This document shows, piece after piece, positions 1-9,642 of a stretch of DNA of 63,872 nucleotides. The position numbers and the translations under genes are program-made. Numbering within the stretch: the stretch's first letter is position 1; the number at the start of each line of letters is the position of its first letter. The DNA comes from Bythopirellula sp. Its GTDB lineage: Bacteria; Planctomycetota; Planctomycetia; Pirellulales; Lacipirellulaceae. The stretch is taken from positions 1 to 63,872 of the forward strand of contig JANQQA010000262.1 in NCBI GenBank assembly GCA_028285205.1, written 5' to 3'. The notes under the pieces were generated by a model. That model saw nothing but the letters and a program-made list of their open reading frames with translations. It made no database searches and was not told the origin of the DNA.

Positions 1-1
1 C

Positions 2-1468
2 GAATTCGACGAATCGCACAACGCGGCCGAGCGCCTCGCCGTTGCCGGAGTCGAGTCCGCTCGAGACCAATGGCATGGGTTCGCGCGATCGCGTTTCACG
101 CTCGATGGGGTTGAGTGTCAGCTCGTCGCCCCGCACCAGGCGGCAACGGGTCGCCCCTGGGTGTGGCGGGCCCGCTTCTTCGGTCACCAGCCGGCACTCG
201 ACTTGTCGTTGCTGGACCGCGGCTTCCACGTCGCTTACTGTGATGTGGCAGATCTGTACGGTAGCCCTGCAGCGGTTGAGCGTTGGGACCGCTTCTATCG
301 TCTGCTGATCCGAGAGGTTGGGCTCTCCCAGAGGCCGGTGCTGGAGGGCATGTCGCGCGGCGCGCTGCCGGTGCTGTTTTGGGCTGCTCGCAATCCGGAA
401 AAGGTCGCGGCGATCTATCTCGATAACCCGGTCGCCAACACGCTCTCCTGGCCGGGGGGAATGAATGGCAAACGGTCCGACGCGGATTGGAATCGGCTAT
501 TGGCGATTTACGATACCCAGGATGCAGACCAATTACCTCAGCCGACCGACCCGGATGTGCTGCGCCCGATCGCCGCAGGCCAAGTTCCACTCGCGCTGGT
601 CCTTGGGATGGCCGATGAGGTGACTCCTCCGGAAGAGAATGGGCTAGCTTTGGCGCGGCGATACAAATCTCTCGACGGCCGAGTCGAAAAGTGGATTAAG
701 CCGGAGGCGGGACACCATCCTCATGGGCTGCACCCACCAGCTCCGTTGCGGCGCTTGCTGCTGCGAGCTGCCGGTTACGCGATCAACCCGGCCACGCGCG
801 CAACTCCGTCGTCGGAGCACCGCGGTGGCGCTGGATGGGGTGACCATTGGCATGCGGCGTTCGCCCACTTGAAGTCTGAAGTGGCGAAGAATCCGGACAG
901 CCGCGTTGTGTTGCTAGGCGACTCGATCACCCAAGGTCTCACCGGCCACCAAGACCGAGTGGCCTCGCCCGTGGGCAGACGAGCAATTGATCGGCAGCTG
1001 GGAACCTATCACGCGCTTTCGCTGGGCCTCTCCGGCGATCGGACGGAACACGTGCTATGGCGATTACGCCACGGACAGTTGAGCGGACTGACGCCAGAGC
1101 ACATCGTGTTGATGATCGGTGTAAACAACATCAACAATCGCCACACGGGTCCAGAGACAGCGGAAGGAACCGTTGCGATTGTCGCGTGGCTGCGCAAGCA
1201 CCAACCGCAAGCCATGCTGCACCTGTTGGGCTGCTTCCCGGCCGGACACGAGGCAGACGACCCTCGCCGCGCCGAGATTGAGCAATTGCACGAGGCCGTT
1301 GAGTCGCTGGCCGATGGCGACCGCGTCCGTTACCACGACCTCCGAGGGCGGTTCCTCAACCCCGACGGCAGCCTCAACGAGAACATGCGGTCCGACGCAG
1401 TCCACATTAGCCCAACTGGCCAAGCGGCATGGATGGAAGCAATCGCGTCAGCGATTGGAGGCGAGTAG
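2..1468 (+). CDS. alpha/beta-hydrolase fused to SGNH/GDSL hydrolase (5' partial)
   Basis: The reading frame is open from the first bases of the window, so the true start lies upstream. The N-terminal part looks like an alpha/beta-hydrolase, with the nucleophile elbow GMSRG near base 350 and a candidate catalytic His in the GHHPHG segment near base 710. The second half is an SGNH-type hydrolase: LLGDSITQG (block I, near 910), GVNN (block III, near 1120) and DAVHISP (catalytic Asp/His, near 1400). In planctomycetes the GDSL half often acts on acetyl groups of carbohydrates; the substrate cannot be read here. It ends convergently with the HU gene. Alternative: one of the two halves may be the only active one. 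Domain calls are good; the function is open. Confidence 0.8.
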   Translation, partial: EFDESHNAAERLAVAGVESARDQWHGFARSRFTLDGVECQLVAPHQAATGRPWVWRARFFGHQPALDLSLLDRGFHVAYCDVADLYGSPAAVERWDRFYRLLIREVGLSQRPVLEGMSRGALPVLFWAARNPEKVAAIYLDNPVANTLSWPGGMNGKRSDADWNRLLAIYDTQDADQLPQPTDPDVLRPIAAGQVPLALVLGMADEVTPPEENGLALARRYKSLDGRVEKWIKPEAGHHPHGLHPPAPLRRLLLRAAGYAINPATRATPSSEHRGGAGWGDHWHAAFAHLKSEVAKNPDSRVVLLGDSITQGLTGHQDRVASPVGRRAIDRQLGTYHALSLGLSGDRTEHVLWRLRHGQLSGLTPEHIVLMIGVNNINNRHTGPETAEGTVAIVAWLRKHQPQAMLHLLGCFPAGHEADDPRRAEIEQLHEAVESLADGDRVRYHDLRGRFLNPDGSLNENMRSDAVHISPTGQAAWMEAIASAIGGE

Positions 1469-1872
1469 GCAGTCGGGATGCCAAGGCGCCGACCGGCCAC
1501 GGGTGACTTGACGATCGAAGCAGCGAAGCCAAAGTCGCTCCGTGGCGAACTGTCGTCGTGGAAGAGTCCGAGTCACAGACTGAAATGCAAGCTTGCTACT
1601 GGATTATCGCCCCTCGGGAGGGGCAGCCATGGAAACGGCGCTGCGTGAAATAGTCTGTGGAAAGGCACAGTTTGGCGTGGGCGGAGCTGCGATCCCCCAC
1701 CGAACGGGCCTAAGGCGGGGCCTCGCCGAGCGCATAGAAAAACCGCCCTCAAACCGGCGTTCAGTTGACGAATCAAGCTGATTGCTGCTTGGAGGGCGGG
1801 TTGTGAACTGTGAAAGTCATCAGCCGCAGGGATCCACTTGCGTTGGCCCCTGCGAATCACGGCAATTGCGTG
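1469..1872. other. intergenic region between convergent genes
   Basis: About 400 bases with no credible gene. It holds a short G/C palindrome (CCCCTCGGGAGGGG, 1610-1623) and, further right, the HU terminator. Short ORFs here lack ribosome sites and family likeness. Confidence 0.6.
1738..1800 (-). terminator. rho-independent-like terminator of the HU gene
   Basis: Read on the minus strand, CCGCCCTC pairs with GAGGGCGG about 41 bases later, and the second arm runs straight into TTTTT (1742-1738). The loop is long for an intrinsic terminator, but position and T-tract fit the end of the HU transcript about 70 bases after its stop codon. Confidence 0.5.
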
Positions 1873-2193
1873 CTAAACCATGTCCTTAAGCTTCTTCAGC
1901 GGGCGAACTTTGACGACGTTGCGGGCTGGTTTGGCCTTGAACATGGTCGTTTCGCCTGTGAATGGGTTAACGCCTTCGCGAGCTGGGACCGCTGGCTTAT
2001 TCTGCACCACGATTTTGCAGAGACCGGGCAGCGTGAAGGTTCCCGCTCCCTTTTTGCTCAGTGCCTTCCCAATCTCGTCGTTGAGAGCGTCGAACACTGC
2101 ACCAACGTCTTTTTTGGACAGGCCTGTGCTCTCGGCGATATTGGCATAGATTTCGGTTTTTGTGGGCGGTTTGACCGCTGAGGTTTTCGCCAT
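1873..2193 (-). CDS. HU-family DNA-binding protein
   Basis: A small basic protein of 106 residues with the bacterial histone-like HU/IHF fold: an N-terminal helix pair (KTEIYANIAESTGLSKKDV), the KKGAGTFTLPGLCKI beta segment, and the DNA-contacting arm with the family signature GVNPFTGE followed by a basic tail. HU dimers bend and compact DNA in the nucleoid. I chose the ATG at 2193 (MAKTSAV) over one nine codons upstream because AGGAGG lies ten bases before it. The N-terminal extension KTSAVKPPTK before the fold is slightly longer than in classical HU. Transcribed alone, with a hairpin/T-tract after it. Confidence 0.92.
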   Translation of the reverse strand: MAKTSAVKPPTKTEIYANIAESTGLSKKDVGAVFDALNDEIGKALSKKGAGTFTLPGLCKIVVQNKPAVPAREGVNPFTGETTMFKAKPARNVVKVRPLKKLKDMV

Positions 2194-2805
2194 GTTGGAA
2201 AACCCTCCTGCATATGTCACTGGGGATGGTAAAAACTGGCCGAAATCGCCTGACTCCGCCCAATCACTGGTAATTTGAACACCTAGAAACCTAGCACCCG
2301 ATTGGGCGCATCGAGCTGATTTAAAGACTGCAGCCCTAAAAATACAAGACTAAAGTCGCCAAATACCTGGAAAAATAGGGTTTTTCTTCCCAAAGCGACT
2401 CAGAAACGACAAGCTGGAGGAACCTGGGAATCTCTCGTGACCGCCCTAGTTGGAACGATTACCCCTCTGTGGGGGAGGTGCCGCGCCGGCGGGGCCGCTT
2501 GGATTGCCGAATCTATGGCGGCGATGTAAACTGAAGGTAGCTAAAGTGTTACGCCCGATTGCCCAATATGGGCCGTGCGGAATCGTCACATCGTCGATCG
2601 CGCAAGGACGCCGCGGCAAGTGCAAGCGACTTCCGATTGGGTGGTTTGAGTTAGATACCCTGATTTTGACGCCCCGGTAACGAGTCGTGCATGCTTGAGA
2701 TCGCTTCCTGCCGCGAAGCGGGTGAGTTTTAAGGCGATTCGAAATGGTGGTTCTTGGGCGGCTGCCACCGCTGGGGTGCCAATAACACGGAGGAAGGGAA
2801 GGCAA
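2194..2805. promoter_or_regulatory. divergent intergenic region between HU and the large operon
   Basis: About 600 bases between two divergently transcribed genes, so it must hold promoters for both the HU gene and the 13-gene run. I see the HU ribosome site AGGAGG next to 2193 and GGAGGAAGGGAAGG just before 2806. No clear -35/-10 pair could be assigned by eye, and ORFs within it look like chance. Confidence 0.5.
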
Positions 2806-5800
2806 ATGTCATCAGCTGCCCAGAGCTCAGGCTTTCCCGGCCAAATTGCCGTTTCACAATGGGCGAAGTCCCGGCTGCAGGTCTTGGTCTGCTTTGTATC
2901 GGTGCTCGGCTGGTCCACTCTCGTTCGCGCGGAAGTGAATCGAGAGGTTTTCACAGGCACATTTCTGCCTTCGAACCGCTTGGATGCCCGCGGAATTCAG
3001 CGGGCACGGGAGCTGATCGCCAAGGGAGAGTTCTCTCAATCAATTCGATTCCTCGACGAAATCCTTGCGCGTCAGGAAGATTCATTCGTTGCTGGTGATC
3101 AAGGCGAGTACCTCGGCCTGAAGGAGACCGCTCGCCAAATCCTGAAGGAGATGCCACCAGAAGGCGGCAAAATCTACGAAGCGACCTTCGGCCCCGTCGC
3201 CCGAAGACTGTTGCAGCAATCCACGCTCGATGGCGACGTCGAAAAGCTTCGCGAGATCGCCCGGCGTTACTTCTACACGCCGGCGGGGTATGAGGCAGCG
3301 TTACTGTTTGCCCAAAGTGAAGCTGACCAAGGCCGATTCTTGACGGCGGCGTTGACCTACGACCAGCTGCTACAGACGCCTGAGGCAGCGGCTCGGTTCC
3401 AACCCCAACTTTCGCTGTTGGCTGCTACCAGTTGGTTGGCCGCAAATAATCCCGCGCGGGCAGAGGAGGTCTTGGGGTCGCTGAGCGATCAGGACGTACG
3501 CCGCGTTCAGCTCTCTGGACAAGACTTGCTGGTGCAGCCGTCGCGGCATGGGATGGTCGAGTGGCTGCTCGACAACGTCGGTGCACCGGCCATTAAAGAC
3601 TTGGTTGCCGAGAACCAGTGGCTGACGATGCGGGGTAATCCTTCTCGAAACGGAAAAACAGAAGGAGGCTTGCCACACCTGCGCGTACGTTGGCAGGTTC
3701 GCTTGCTCGAGCACCAGAATCTGGAACGGGTTCACGACGAAGTCGAATCGCTTCGCACACGGCAGCGCAAGTCACGCCTGCCTGCGGCAGTTCCTCTGGC
3801 AGTAGGCGACTACATCATTGTTCGATCGGCCCAAGGACTGGTGGCGATTGACTTTCGCACTGGCAAAAGAATTTGGCGTGCCCAACCAGAAAGAGACTCG
3901 TTACTCCAAGATCTGATGGACGGCGCAACGGATCAGAATGACAAAGACATCCAACCAGCTCAGTCGTTCGCCCAAACGCTTTGGGAAGACTTCTTGTACA
4001 GCTCGACCAGTAGCGATGGGCAGCGTGTCTACGTGATTCGCGACCTGGCGCCGGCCGAGCTAGACCGTTCGCAGATTATGCCTTTCTGGCAGCAGAACAG
4101 TACGAATGACACTGATCGGACCACCAACAGGTTATGCGCTTACGACTTGTCCACACAGGGGAAACTGTTGTGGGAAATTGATGGAGCAGTTCGAGAAGAT
4201 CAACTACAGGGTGCATTCTTCCTCGGGGCACCGGTGGCGGTTGGGCAGAGTCTGTACTGTCTCGCGGAAATTAAGAGCGACACGGCTATCTATCTGATGG
4301 CGCTAGATCGGAAGACCGGTGAGCTGCAGTGGCGGCAGCAACTCGTGGACCTAGAACGCAGTATCAATCTGGATGTGACAAGGCGATTGCAGGCTTCGAT
4401 TCCGTCTTACGACGAAGGAATGCTCGTCTGCCCGACCGGTGCTGGCGTCGTGGTTGGCGTCGATCTCGCCAAGCAGGCGCTTGCTTGGGCCTATCGTTAT
4501 CCCAATCAGAAGCAACTTACACCACGTCAGCGTTTGATGCAGCAACGATCGGGTCTGACCAAGCAACAGTGGGTTCATTGCGCGCCGGTGATTGCGGATG
4601 GCCGAATCCTACTGACTGCCGGGGAATCAGACGAGTTGCACTGTTTGGATCTCATGACTGGCAAGCTGTTGTGGAAGCAGCAGCGCGGGGATCTGTTGTA
4701 CTTGGCTGGCGTTGAGCAAGAGACGATTCTCCTCGTTGGCAGCCGTAACGTATCCGCGCTCCGTCTCGCGGATGGCAGACCGGCTTGGGATGGGGGCGCC
4801 ATGGAATTGCCGGGAGCCAGTAGTCCCACGGGAATGGGATTCTTTGATGATGGGCAATACTATCTGCCGCTTTCCAACGCTCAGGTCGTTGCGATCGACG
4901 TGCTGTCCGGAGAGCTAACCGCGGCAGCCACCTCACGAGACGGCCAGGTTCTAGGGAACCTTATCTGCTACCGTGGTTCCGTGATTTCTCAGACCGGCAG
5001 ACATCTGGATTGTTTCGATCAAATTGAAGTGCTGAAGATCGACTCAGAACGTCGGCTCGGCAAGGATGCCAATGACTTCGAAGCGCTGCGTACACTAGGT
5101 GAAATTGCCTACAATGACGGGCGGTTGGGCGAATCGCTCGAATTACTCGTGAGGGCACATAAGGCCTCCAGTGAGGATTTGCATACCCGTGAGGTTCTAG
5201 CGGAAGCACTGGTTGCGGCACTCGATGCGGACTTCGAAGAGCATCGCGATTTGCTGCCGCTACTCACGGAAATACAGGAGCAGACCCTGGAAGCGCAGAT
5301 AACGCTGATGCGATTACAGGCTCAGGGTCTGCAGAGCCTTGGACAATCTGCCGAAGCTTTCGAAGTCTGTTTGAATGCATATCGTCGTATGGCGTCGATG
5401 GACGTCGAGATGCTAATTGGGCACCAGCGGACGGTTAATGCAAATCGTTGGCTGGCAAAGCAAGTTCATGTTGCTTGGTCTGGTGCCGACGAAACTCAGC
5501 GTCGGCTGATGGCCGAGCAACTTACTCCGTTGGTTGAGGAGATCCGATCATCCGTAGATTCCGCGCTCCGGCAGGAGTTTTATGACTGCTTTGAGTCAAC
5601 GGAGTTGACCGATCAGTTAGGGCTTGATCTTGTGGCGAGCTATCTTGCCGACGACAAGTACTTGCCGGCCCAGCAGATCTTGATCGGATTAGTACGGTCG
5701 GAAGATGACGGAATTCGGGCCGCTGCAGTCGCGCGTAGTTCGGAGTTACTCCATCGAGCAGGCAAGCCTTTCTTGGCCACTGAGTACGATGAGATACTAC

Positions 5801-7407
5801 GAACCCAGTTAAACGACACGGTGTGCCTGGACGGCAAGACAGGGTTGCAGTGCCTCGCCGACTGGGTGGAGCAAAGCGAATCAGCTTCCCGAGTTTGGCC
5901 GTATGGTCAGGTTGAGGTCCGGCTGGAGGAAACAAAGACCCCTCGAGGCTCGAGCAGTAGTCGCATCCCCAACACGGGAATTAATCTTGAGCGATGCGAC
6001 AGCATCTTGGGCAATTGCAACTTGACCCTGGCGGGAATGGTCTCCGGACGGAATCGGGCGTTGACCATCCAGGACAGCTTAGGACGTAACTTTTTCACGG
6101 CGAAGCTCGACGAAAGTGCCAGGTCCATCATCAATTCCCAGGCCGGGGTGTACGGAGTCTCGCGTGGCAACCTTCTAGTGCTTTCGCTCGGCCGGCAGAT
6201 CGTCGCGTTTGACACGTTGTCGCCTGGAGGCGAGCCGCTCTGGCGCAAGGATACGACGAGCAGCTTGAACTACGTCAACCAAAGCCGTGCGGCGCTGAAC
6301 AGCCAGTTGCGGCGACACCGCACGATCCGTTCACAAAACAATGGCAACTGGCTTGGGGTCATAGGACCGGTCACGCGCGAGAGTTGCGTTTTTCAGGTCG
6401 AAGAGCGATTGATCTGCGTTGACAGCTTAACGGGGGAAGTCAGGTGGGCACGAGACAACCTGCCGCTCGGTTGCGATCTGTTTGGCGACGACGAGCACGT
6501 GATTGCCGTCCCTAAGGATGCCGGTCAAGCGCTAGTGTTTAGCACGGTTGATGGTCGCATCATTGAAGTCAATCAAACAAGTGTGCCGGAGTGGCAGGAA
6601 CGCCTAGCGACACGCGGACAGCAGGTAATCCGCTGGAGCCGGCGCGTCGATCGGACGTGGGAGCTGTCATCGATTGATTCGCTGAGTGGCGAGGTGATGT
6701 GGAGTTACGGTTTTGAGAAGAACTCCCGGGTGGACATCGACCAGAACCGCTTTGTCTCGGTCGCAGAGCCTTCAGGACATTGCACAGTTGTTGACCTCGA
6801 GGATGGCAGTCTTTTGGTCGACGAAGCGGTTCTCCAAAACTACTCGCTGCAGCAAGTTCACTTGATGGTGAGTAACGATCATTTCTTGGTTGCCTTTCAG
6901 CAGCCACTGAAAATAGACACGAAACTTCGTTACGTGAATGGGTTTAATACCGTAGATTTCACGAGGCCGTTCGCTGGACAGCTGTATTTGTTCGATCGGC
7001 GCACCGGCCAACAAGTATGGGAGCAGCCTGCCCAAGTGGAGGGATTGCCGCTGATGTTGGACCAAGGCGTGGACTTGCCGATGATCACATTCGCAGGGAA
7101 CATCGTTCGACGCGACAAGCAAGGTTCGAAACGGGAGATCGGACTGATGCTGCTGGAGAAGTCGACAGGGCGAATGCTATTCCATCAAGACAATCTGCCG
7201 CCTTCCGCTCACTATTGCCTGGTGCATGTATCTGACGACGACCCGGACGAAGCCGTCGTCGAGATGATCAATCGTAGAATCAGACTCAAATTTACGGATC
7301 AGCCGCGCCCTCCCGAACCTCCGGCAATGTCCCAAGTGCAGCGAAACGCCGGCCAAGGCTCGAAGGGCTTAAAAAAAATCGGCGAGAACTTACTGCGGGG
7401 ATTGTAG
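2806..7407 (+). CDS. secreted PQQ-like double beta-propeller protein with TPR segments
   Basis: A very large protein of about 1533 residues. I chose the ATG at 2806, which has AGGAAGG just upstream and gives an N-terminal region with a hydrophobic signal segment (LQVLVCFVSVLGW) ending in VRAEV. Residues about 60-260 look like helical TPR-type repeats. Then come many PQQ-type blades with the signature 'D..TG...W' (VAIDFRTGKRIW, LHCLDLMTGKLLWK). A second helical TPR stretch follows (DANDFEALRTLGEIAYNDGR), then a second blade set (LICVDSLTGEVRW, LYLFDRRTGQQVWE). Such propellers act as protein-interaction scaffolds (BamB-like) or, with a quinone, as dehydrogenases; nothing here shows a catalytic dehydrogenase site. 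First gene of the operon-like run. Confidence 0.8.
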   Translation: MSSAAQSSGFPGQIAVSQWAKSRLQVLVCFVSVLGWSTLVRAEVNREVFTGTFLPSNRLDARGIQRARELIAKGEFSQSIRFLDEILARQEDSFVAGDQGEYLGLKETARQILKEMPPEGGKIYEATFGPVARRLLQQSTLDGDVEKLREIARRYFYTPAGYEAALLFAQSEADQGRFLTAALTYDQLLQTPEAAARFQPQLSLLAATSWLAANNPARAEEVLGSLSDQDVRRVQLSGQDLLVQPSRHGMVEWLLDNVGAPAIKDLVAENQWLTMRGNPSRNGKTEGGLPHLRVRWQVRLLEHQNLERVHDEVESLRTRQRKSRLPAAVPLAVGDYIIVRSAQGLVAIDFRTGKRIWRAQPERDSLLQDLMDGATDQNDKDIQPAQSFAQTLWEDFLYSSTSSDGQRVYVIRDLAPAELDRSQIMPFWQQNSTNDTDRTTNRLCAYDLSTQGKLLWEIDGAVREDQLQGAFFLGAPVAVGQSLYCLAEIKSDTAIYLMALDRKTGELQWRQQLVDLERSINLDVTRRLQASIPSYDEGMLVCPTGAGVVVGVDLAKQALAWAYRYPNQKQLTPRQRLMQQRSGLTKQQWVHCAPVIADGRILLTAGESDELHCLDLMTGKLLWKQQRGDLLYLAGVEQETILLVGSRNVSALRLADGRPAWDGGAMELPGASSPTGMGFFDDGQYYLPLSNAQVVAIDVLSGELTAAATSRDGQVLGNLICYRGSVISQTGRHLDCFDQIEVLKIDSERRLGKDANDFEALRTLGEIAYNDGRLGESLELLVRAHKASSEDLHTREVLAEALVAALDADFEEHRDLLPLLTEIQEQTLEAQITLMRLQAQGLQSLGQSAEAFEVCLNAYRRMASMDVEMLIGHQRTVNANRWLAKQVHVAWSGADETQRRLMAEQLTPLVEEIRSSVDSALRQEFYDCFESTELTDQLGLDLVASYLADDKYLPAQQILIGLVRSEDDGIRAAAVARSSELLHRAGKPFLATEYDEILRTQLNDTVCLDGKTGLQCLADWVEQSESASRVWPYGQVEVRLEETKTPRGSSSSRIPNTGINLERCDSILGNCNLTLAGMVSGRNRALTIQDSLGRNFFTAKLDESARSIINSQAGVYGVSRGNLLVLSLGRQIVAFDTLSPGGEPLWRKDTTSSLNYVNQSRAALNSQLRRHRTIRSQNNGNWLGVIGPVTRESCVFQVEERLICVDSLTGEVRWARDNLPLGCDLFGDDEHVIAVPKDAGQALVFSTVDGRIIEVNQTSVPEWQERLATRGQQVIRWSRRVDRTWELSSIDSLSGEVMWSYGFEKNSRVDIDQNRFVSVAEPSGHCTVVDLEDGSLLVDEAVLQNYSLQQVHLMVSNDHFLVAFQQPLKIDTKLRYVNGFNTVDFTRPFAGQLYLFDRRTGQQVWEQPAQVEGLPLMLDQGVDLPMITFAGNIVRRDKQGSKREIGLMLLEKSTGRMLFHQDNLPPSAHYCLVHVSDDDPDEAVVEMINRRIRLKFTDQPRPPEPPAMSQVQRNAGQGSKGLKKIGENLLRGL

Positions 7408-7506
7408 GTGAGCGGCAAACGAAACAGAAACCGCGCGAGATTGTCTTTCCCCGGCGGAAGGGTATAAAACCAAGTAATTCTGTCCCCAGCGACCGAGAGT
7501 CTATCC

Positions 7507-8583
7507 TTGAACCGATCCCGTCCGTCTTCAGTGAGTCGTCGAGCGTCCGTTTGGCTTGCCGCAGTGGTAGCCGCGATCGGGTTCTCTCTCGAGGAGGCAC
7601 CGTCAGTTTTTGCGATCCGCGACGCCGAGACCGACAAAGTCGTTAGTCAGGGGCTCGATTGGCTGGCGGTTCAGCAGCATAAGCTTGGGCATTGGACGGC
7701 AAAGGGCCGGTATCCCACTGCGATGACGGCACTGGCGGGGATGGCATTCTTGTGTGAGGGGTCGACCACGACCCAGGGCAAGTACGCTGAGAACGTGCGA
7801 CGAGCGGTCGACTTTCTCACGCGACGCAGTCGCGAGAATGGTCTGATCGGCGACGAACTCGATGAGCGCTATACGTACGGGCACGGATTCTCGATGTTGT
7901 TTTTGTCTCAGGTGCTTGGCGAAGAAGAGGATCTGGAGCGACGCGAGCAGCTGACCGAAGTGCTGACAAAAGCCGTCATCTTCACTGGGCAGGCTCAAAC
8001 CCGCGCAGGTGGATGGGGATACGTCAGCGCAAAGGACGGCAGCGGCTTTGATGAAGGCTCCACAACGATCACGCAGGTACAAGGACTGCGTGGTTGTCGC
8101 AATGCAGGGATTCCTGTGCCCAAGGAAATTATTGACAATGCCGTGGGCTATATTCACAAGTGCACGAACCAAAAGGACGGCGGAGTCCAATACAGTTCTA
8201 AAGGTGGTGGCAGCCGTCCCGCCATCACGGCAGCGGCGATCGCCTGCCTCTACAACGCTGGTGAGTACGACGACGAATATGTGCCGCGCATGCTAGCGTA
8301 CTGCCGAACGCAGCTTAAGCCCAACAGTCGCGACAGTTTCGGACACTGGCACTATGCTCATTTTTACTATGCCCAGGTGATGTATCGCGAGTCGGGGGAC
8401 ACTTGGGAGGATTACTCTACGAGCATTCGCAAGCGACTCGTCAGCGAAGCTGACACGGTCGCACTGGGCGACGCGGATTTAAGCTATTGGAAACAGGGCT
8501 ACATAGGGCCTGTTTACACGACGTCGCTGAATCTGATTATTTTGCAACTCGACAATGCCTACCTACCCATTTATCAACGATGA
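7507..8583 (+). CDS. prenyltransferase/squalene-oxidase-repeat (alpha-toroid) protein
   Basis: A 358-residue protein starting at a TTG; an in-frame stop lies upstream and no ATG precedes the signal-like segment (VWLAAVVAAIGFSLEEAPSVFA). Repeats of the alpha/alpha-barrel type are visible: LDWLAVQQHKLGHW, TRAGGWGYVS, NQKDGGVQYSS, each with the Q/G/W pattern of QW-type repeats. The acid motif DxDD of squalene-hopene cyclases is not present, so a cyclase role is unlikely; in planctomycetes such proteins sit beside MoxR genes with no assigned reaction. It starts 99 bases after the PQQ protein and 15 bases before moxR. Exported location inferred from the signal segment. Confidence 0.75.
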   Translation: MNRSRPSSVSRRASVWLAAVVAAIGFSLEEAPSVFAIRDAETDKVVSQGLDWLAVQQHKLGHWTAKGRYPTAMTALAGMAFLCEGSTTTQGKYAENVRRAVDFLTRRSRENGLIGDELDERYTYGHGFSMLFLSQVLGEEEDLERREQLTEVLTKAVIFTGQAQTRAGGWGYVSAKDGSGFDEGSTTITQVQGLRGCRNAGIPVPKEIIDNAVGYIHKCTNQKDGGVQYSSKGGGSRPAITAAAIACLYNAGEYDDEYVPRMLAYCRTQLKPNSRDSFGHWHYAHFYYAQVMYRESGDTWEDYSTSIRKRLVSEADTVALGDADLSYWKQGYIGPVYTTSLNLIILQLDNAYLPIYQR

Positions 8584-8598
8584 ACGAGGCGACTCTGA

Positions 8599-9642
8599 AT
8601 GAGTGATTCCCCCGACAGTAATGTCATCGACCGGCTCGCTTCCGCCGTAGACGAGATTCGCAACCAACTAAAGCAGGTGATCGTCGGGCAAGACGAAGTC
8701 GTCGACCAGCTGCTCATCAGTTTGTTCAGCCGTGGGCATTGTATGCTCGAAGGAGTACCAGGCCTGGCAAAAACGTTGCTGATCAGCACGCTGTCGCGGG
8801 CGCTCAACCTCTCGTTTAGTCGCATCCAATTCACCCCCGATCTGATGCCCGCCGACATCACGGGAACCGACATCATCGAAGAGAATCGCGGTACAGGTCA
8901 GCGTGAAGTGCGATTCCTGGAGGGGCCGCTGTTTTCAAACATCATTCTTGCTGACGAAATCAACCGTACACCGCCCAAGACGCAAGCCGCGTTGCTGGAA
9001 GCGATGCAAGAACGCCAAGTGACGGTCGGGCGCGTGCGTCATCAACTGGCTGACCCGTTTTTCGTACTGGCAACGCAGAACCCGATCGAACAGGAAGGGA
9101 CCTATCCGCTGCCGGAGGCGCAGCAGGACCGGTTCATGTTCAAGGTGCTGGTGACCTATCCGAGCTTCGACGAGGAATTCGAAGTTGCGCGGCGCACGAC
9201 AACGACACAATCGGACACGGTGAGCGCCGTCGTGGCTCCAGAAGAAATCCTTACGCTCCAGAACTTGGTCCGTGAGGTCCCGGTCAGCGATCATGTTATT
9301 CGCTACGCACTATCGCTTGTGCGTCAGACGCGAGTTGGCGAGAGTGGTGTGCCGGAGTTCGTGGCCGAACAACTGGCCTGGGGGGCCGGTCCTCGTGCGG
9401 TTCAATACCTGGTGGTTGGAGCCAAGGCGCGGGCGTTGATGAACCATCGCTCTCACGTGTCGGTGGAAGACATTCAGGCGTTGGCAAAACCGGTGCTCCG
9501 GCATCGCATCGTCGTAAACTTCGCTGCCGAAAGCGACGGTGTATCGTCAGATGACATCGTCGATCGATTGCTTCAGGCTACGCCTACACAGGAGGATGAA
9601 CTGGCCAATGACGCCCGCTTCCAAGCGATTTTTGCATCCTGA
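8599..9642 (+). CDS. MoxR-family AAA+ ATPase
   Basis: A 347-residue AAA+ ATPase of the MoxR group, cytoplasmic, thought to act as a chaperone that matures or activates partner VWA proteins. Walker A GVPGLAKT is at residues 52-59, Walker B IILADE at 115-120 followed by [18 protein letters not shown], and sensor 1 is ATQNP at 158-162. Length is typical. A GAGG ribosome site precedes the ATG. The following DUF58 gene begins inside its 3' end, and two BatA/VWA genes follow, the standard MoxR arrangement. Confidence 0.95.
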   Translation: MSDSPDSNVIDRLASAVDEIRNQLKQVIVGQDEVVDQLLISLFSRGHCMLEGVPGLAKTLLISTLSRALNLSFSRIQFTPDLMPADITGTDIIEENRGTGQREVRFLEGPLFSNIILADEINRTPPKTQAALLEAMQERQVTVGRVRHQLADPFFVLATQNPIEQEGTYPLPEAQQDRFMFKVLVTYPSFDEEFEVARRTTTTQSDTVSAVVAPEEILTLQNLVREVPVSDHVIRYALSLVRQTRVGESGVPEFVAEQLAWGAGPRAVQYLVVGAKARALMNHRSHVSVEDIQALAKPVLRHRIVVNFAAESDGVSSDDIVDRLLQATPTQEDELANDARFQAIFAS

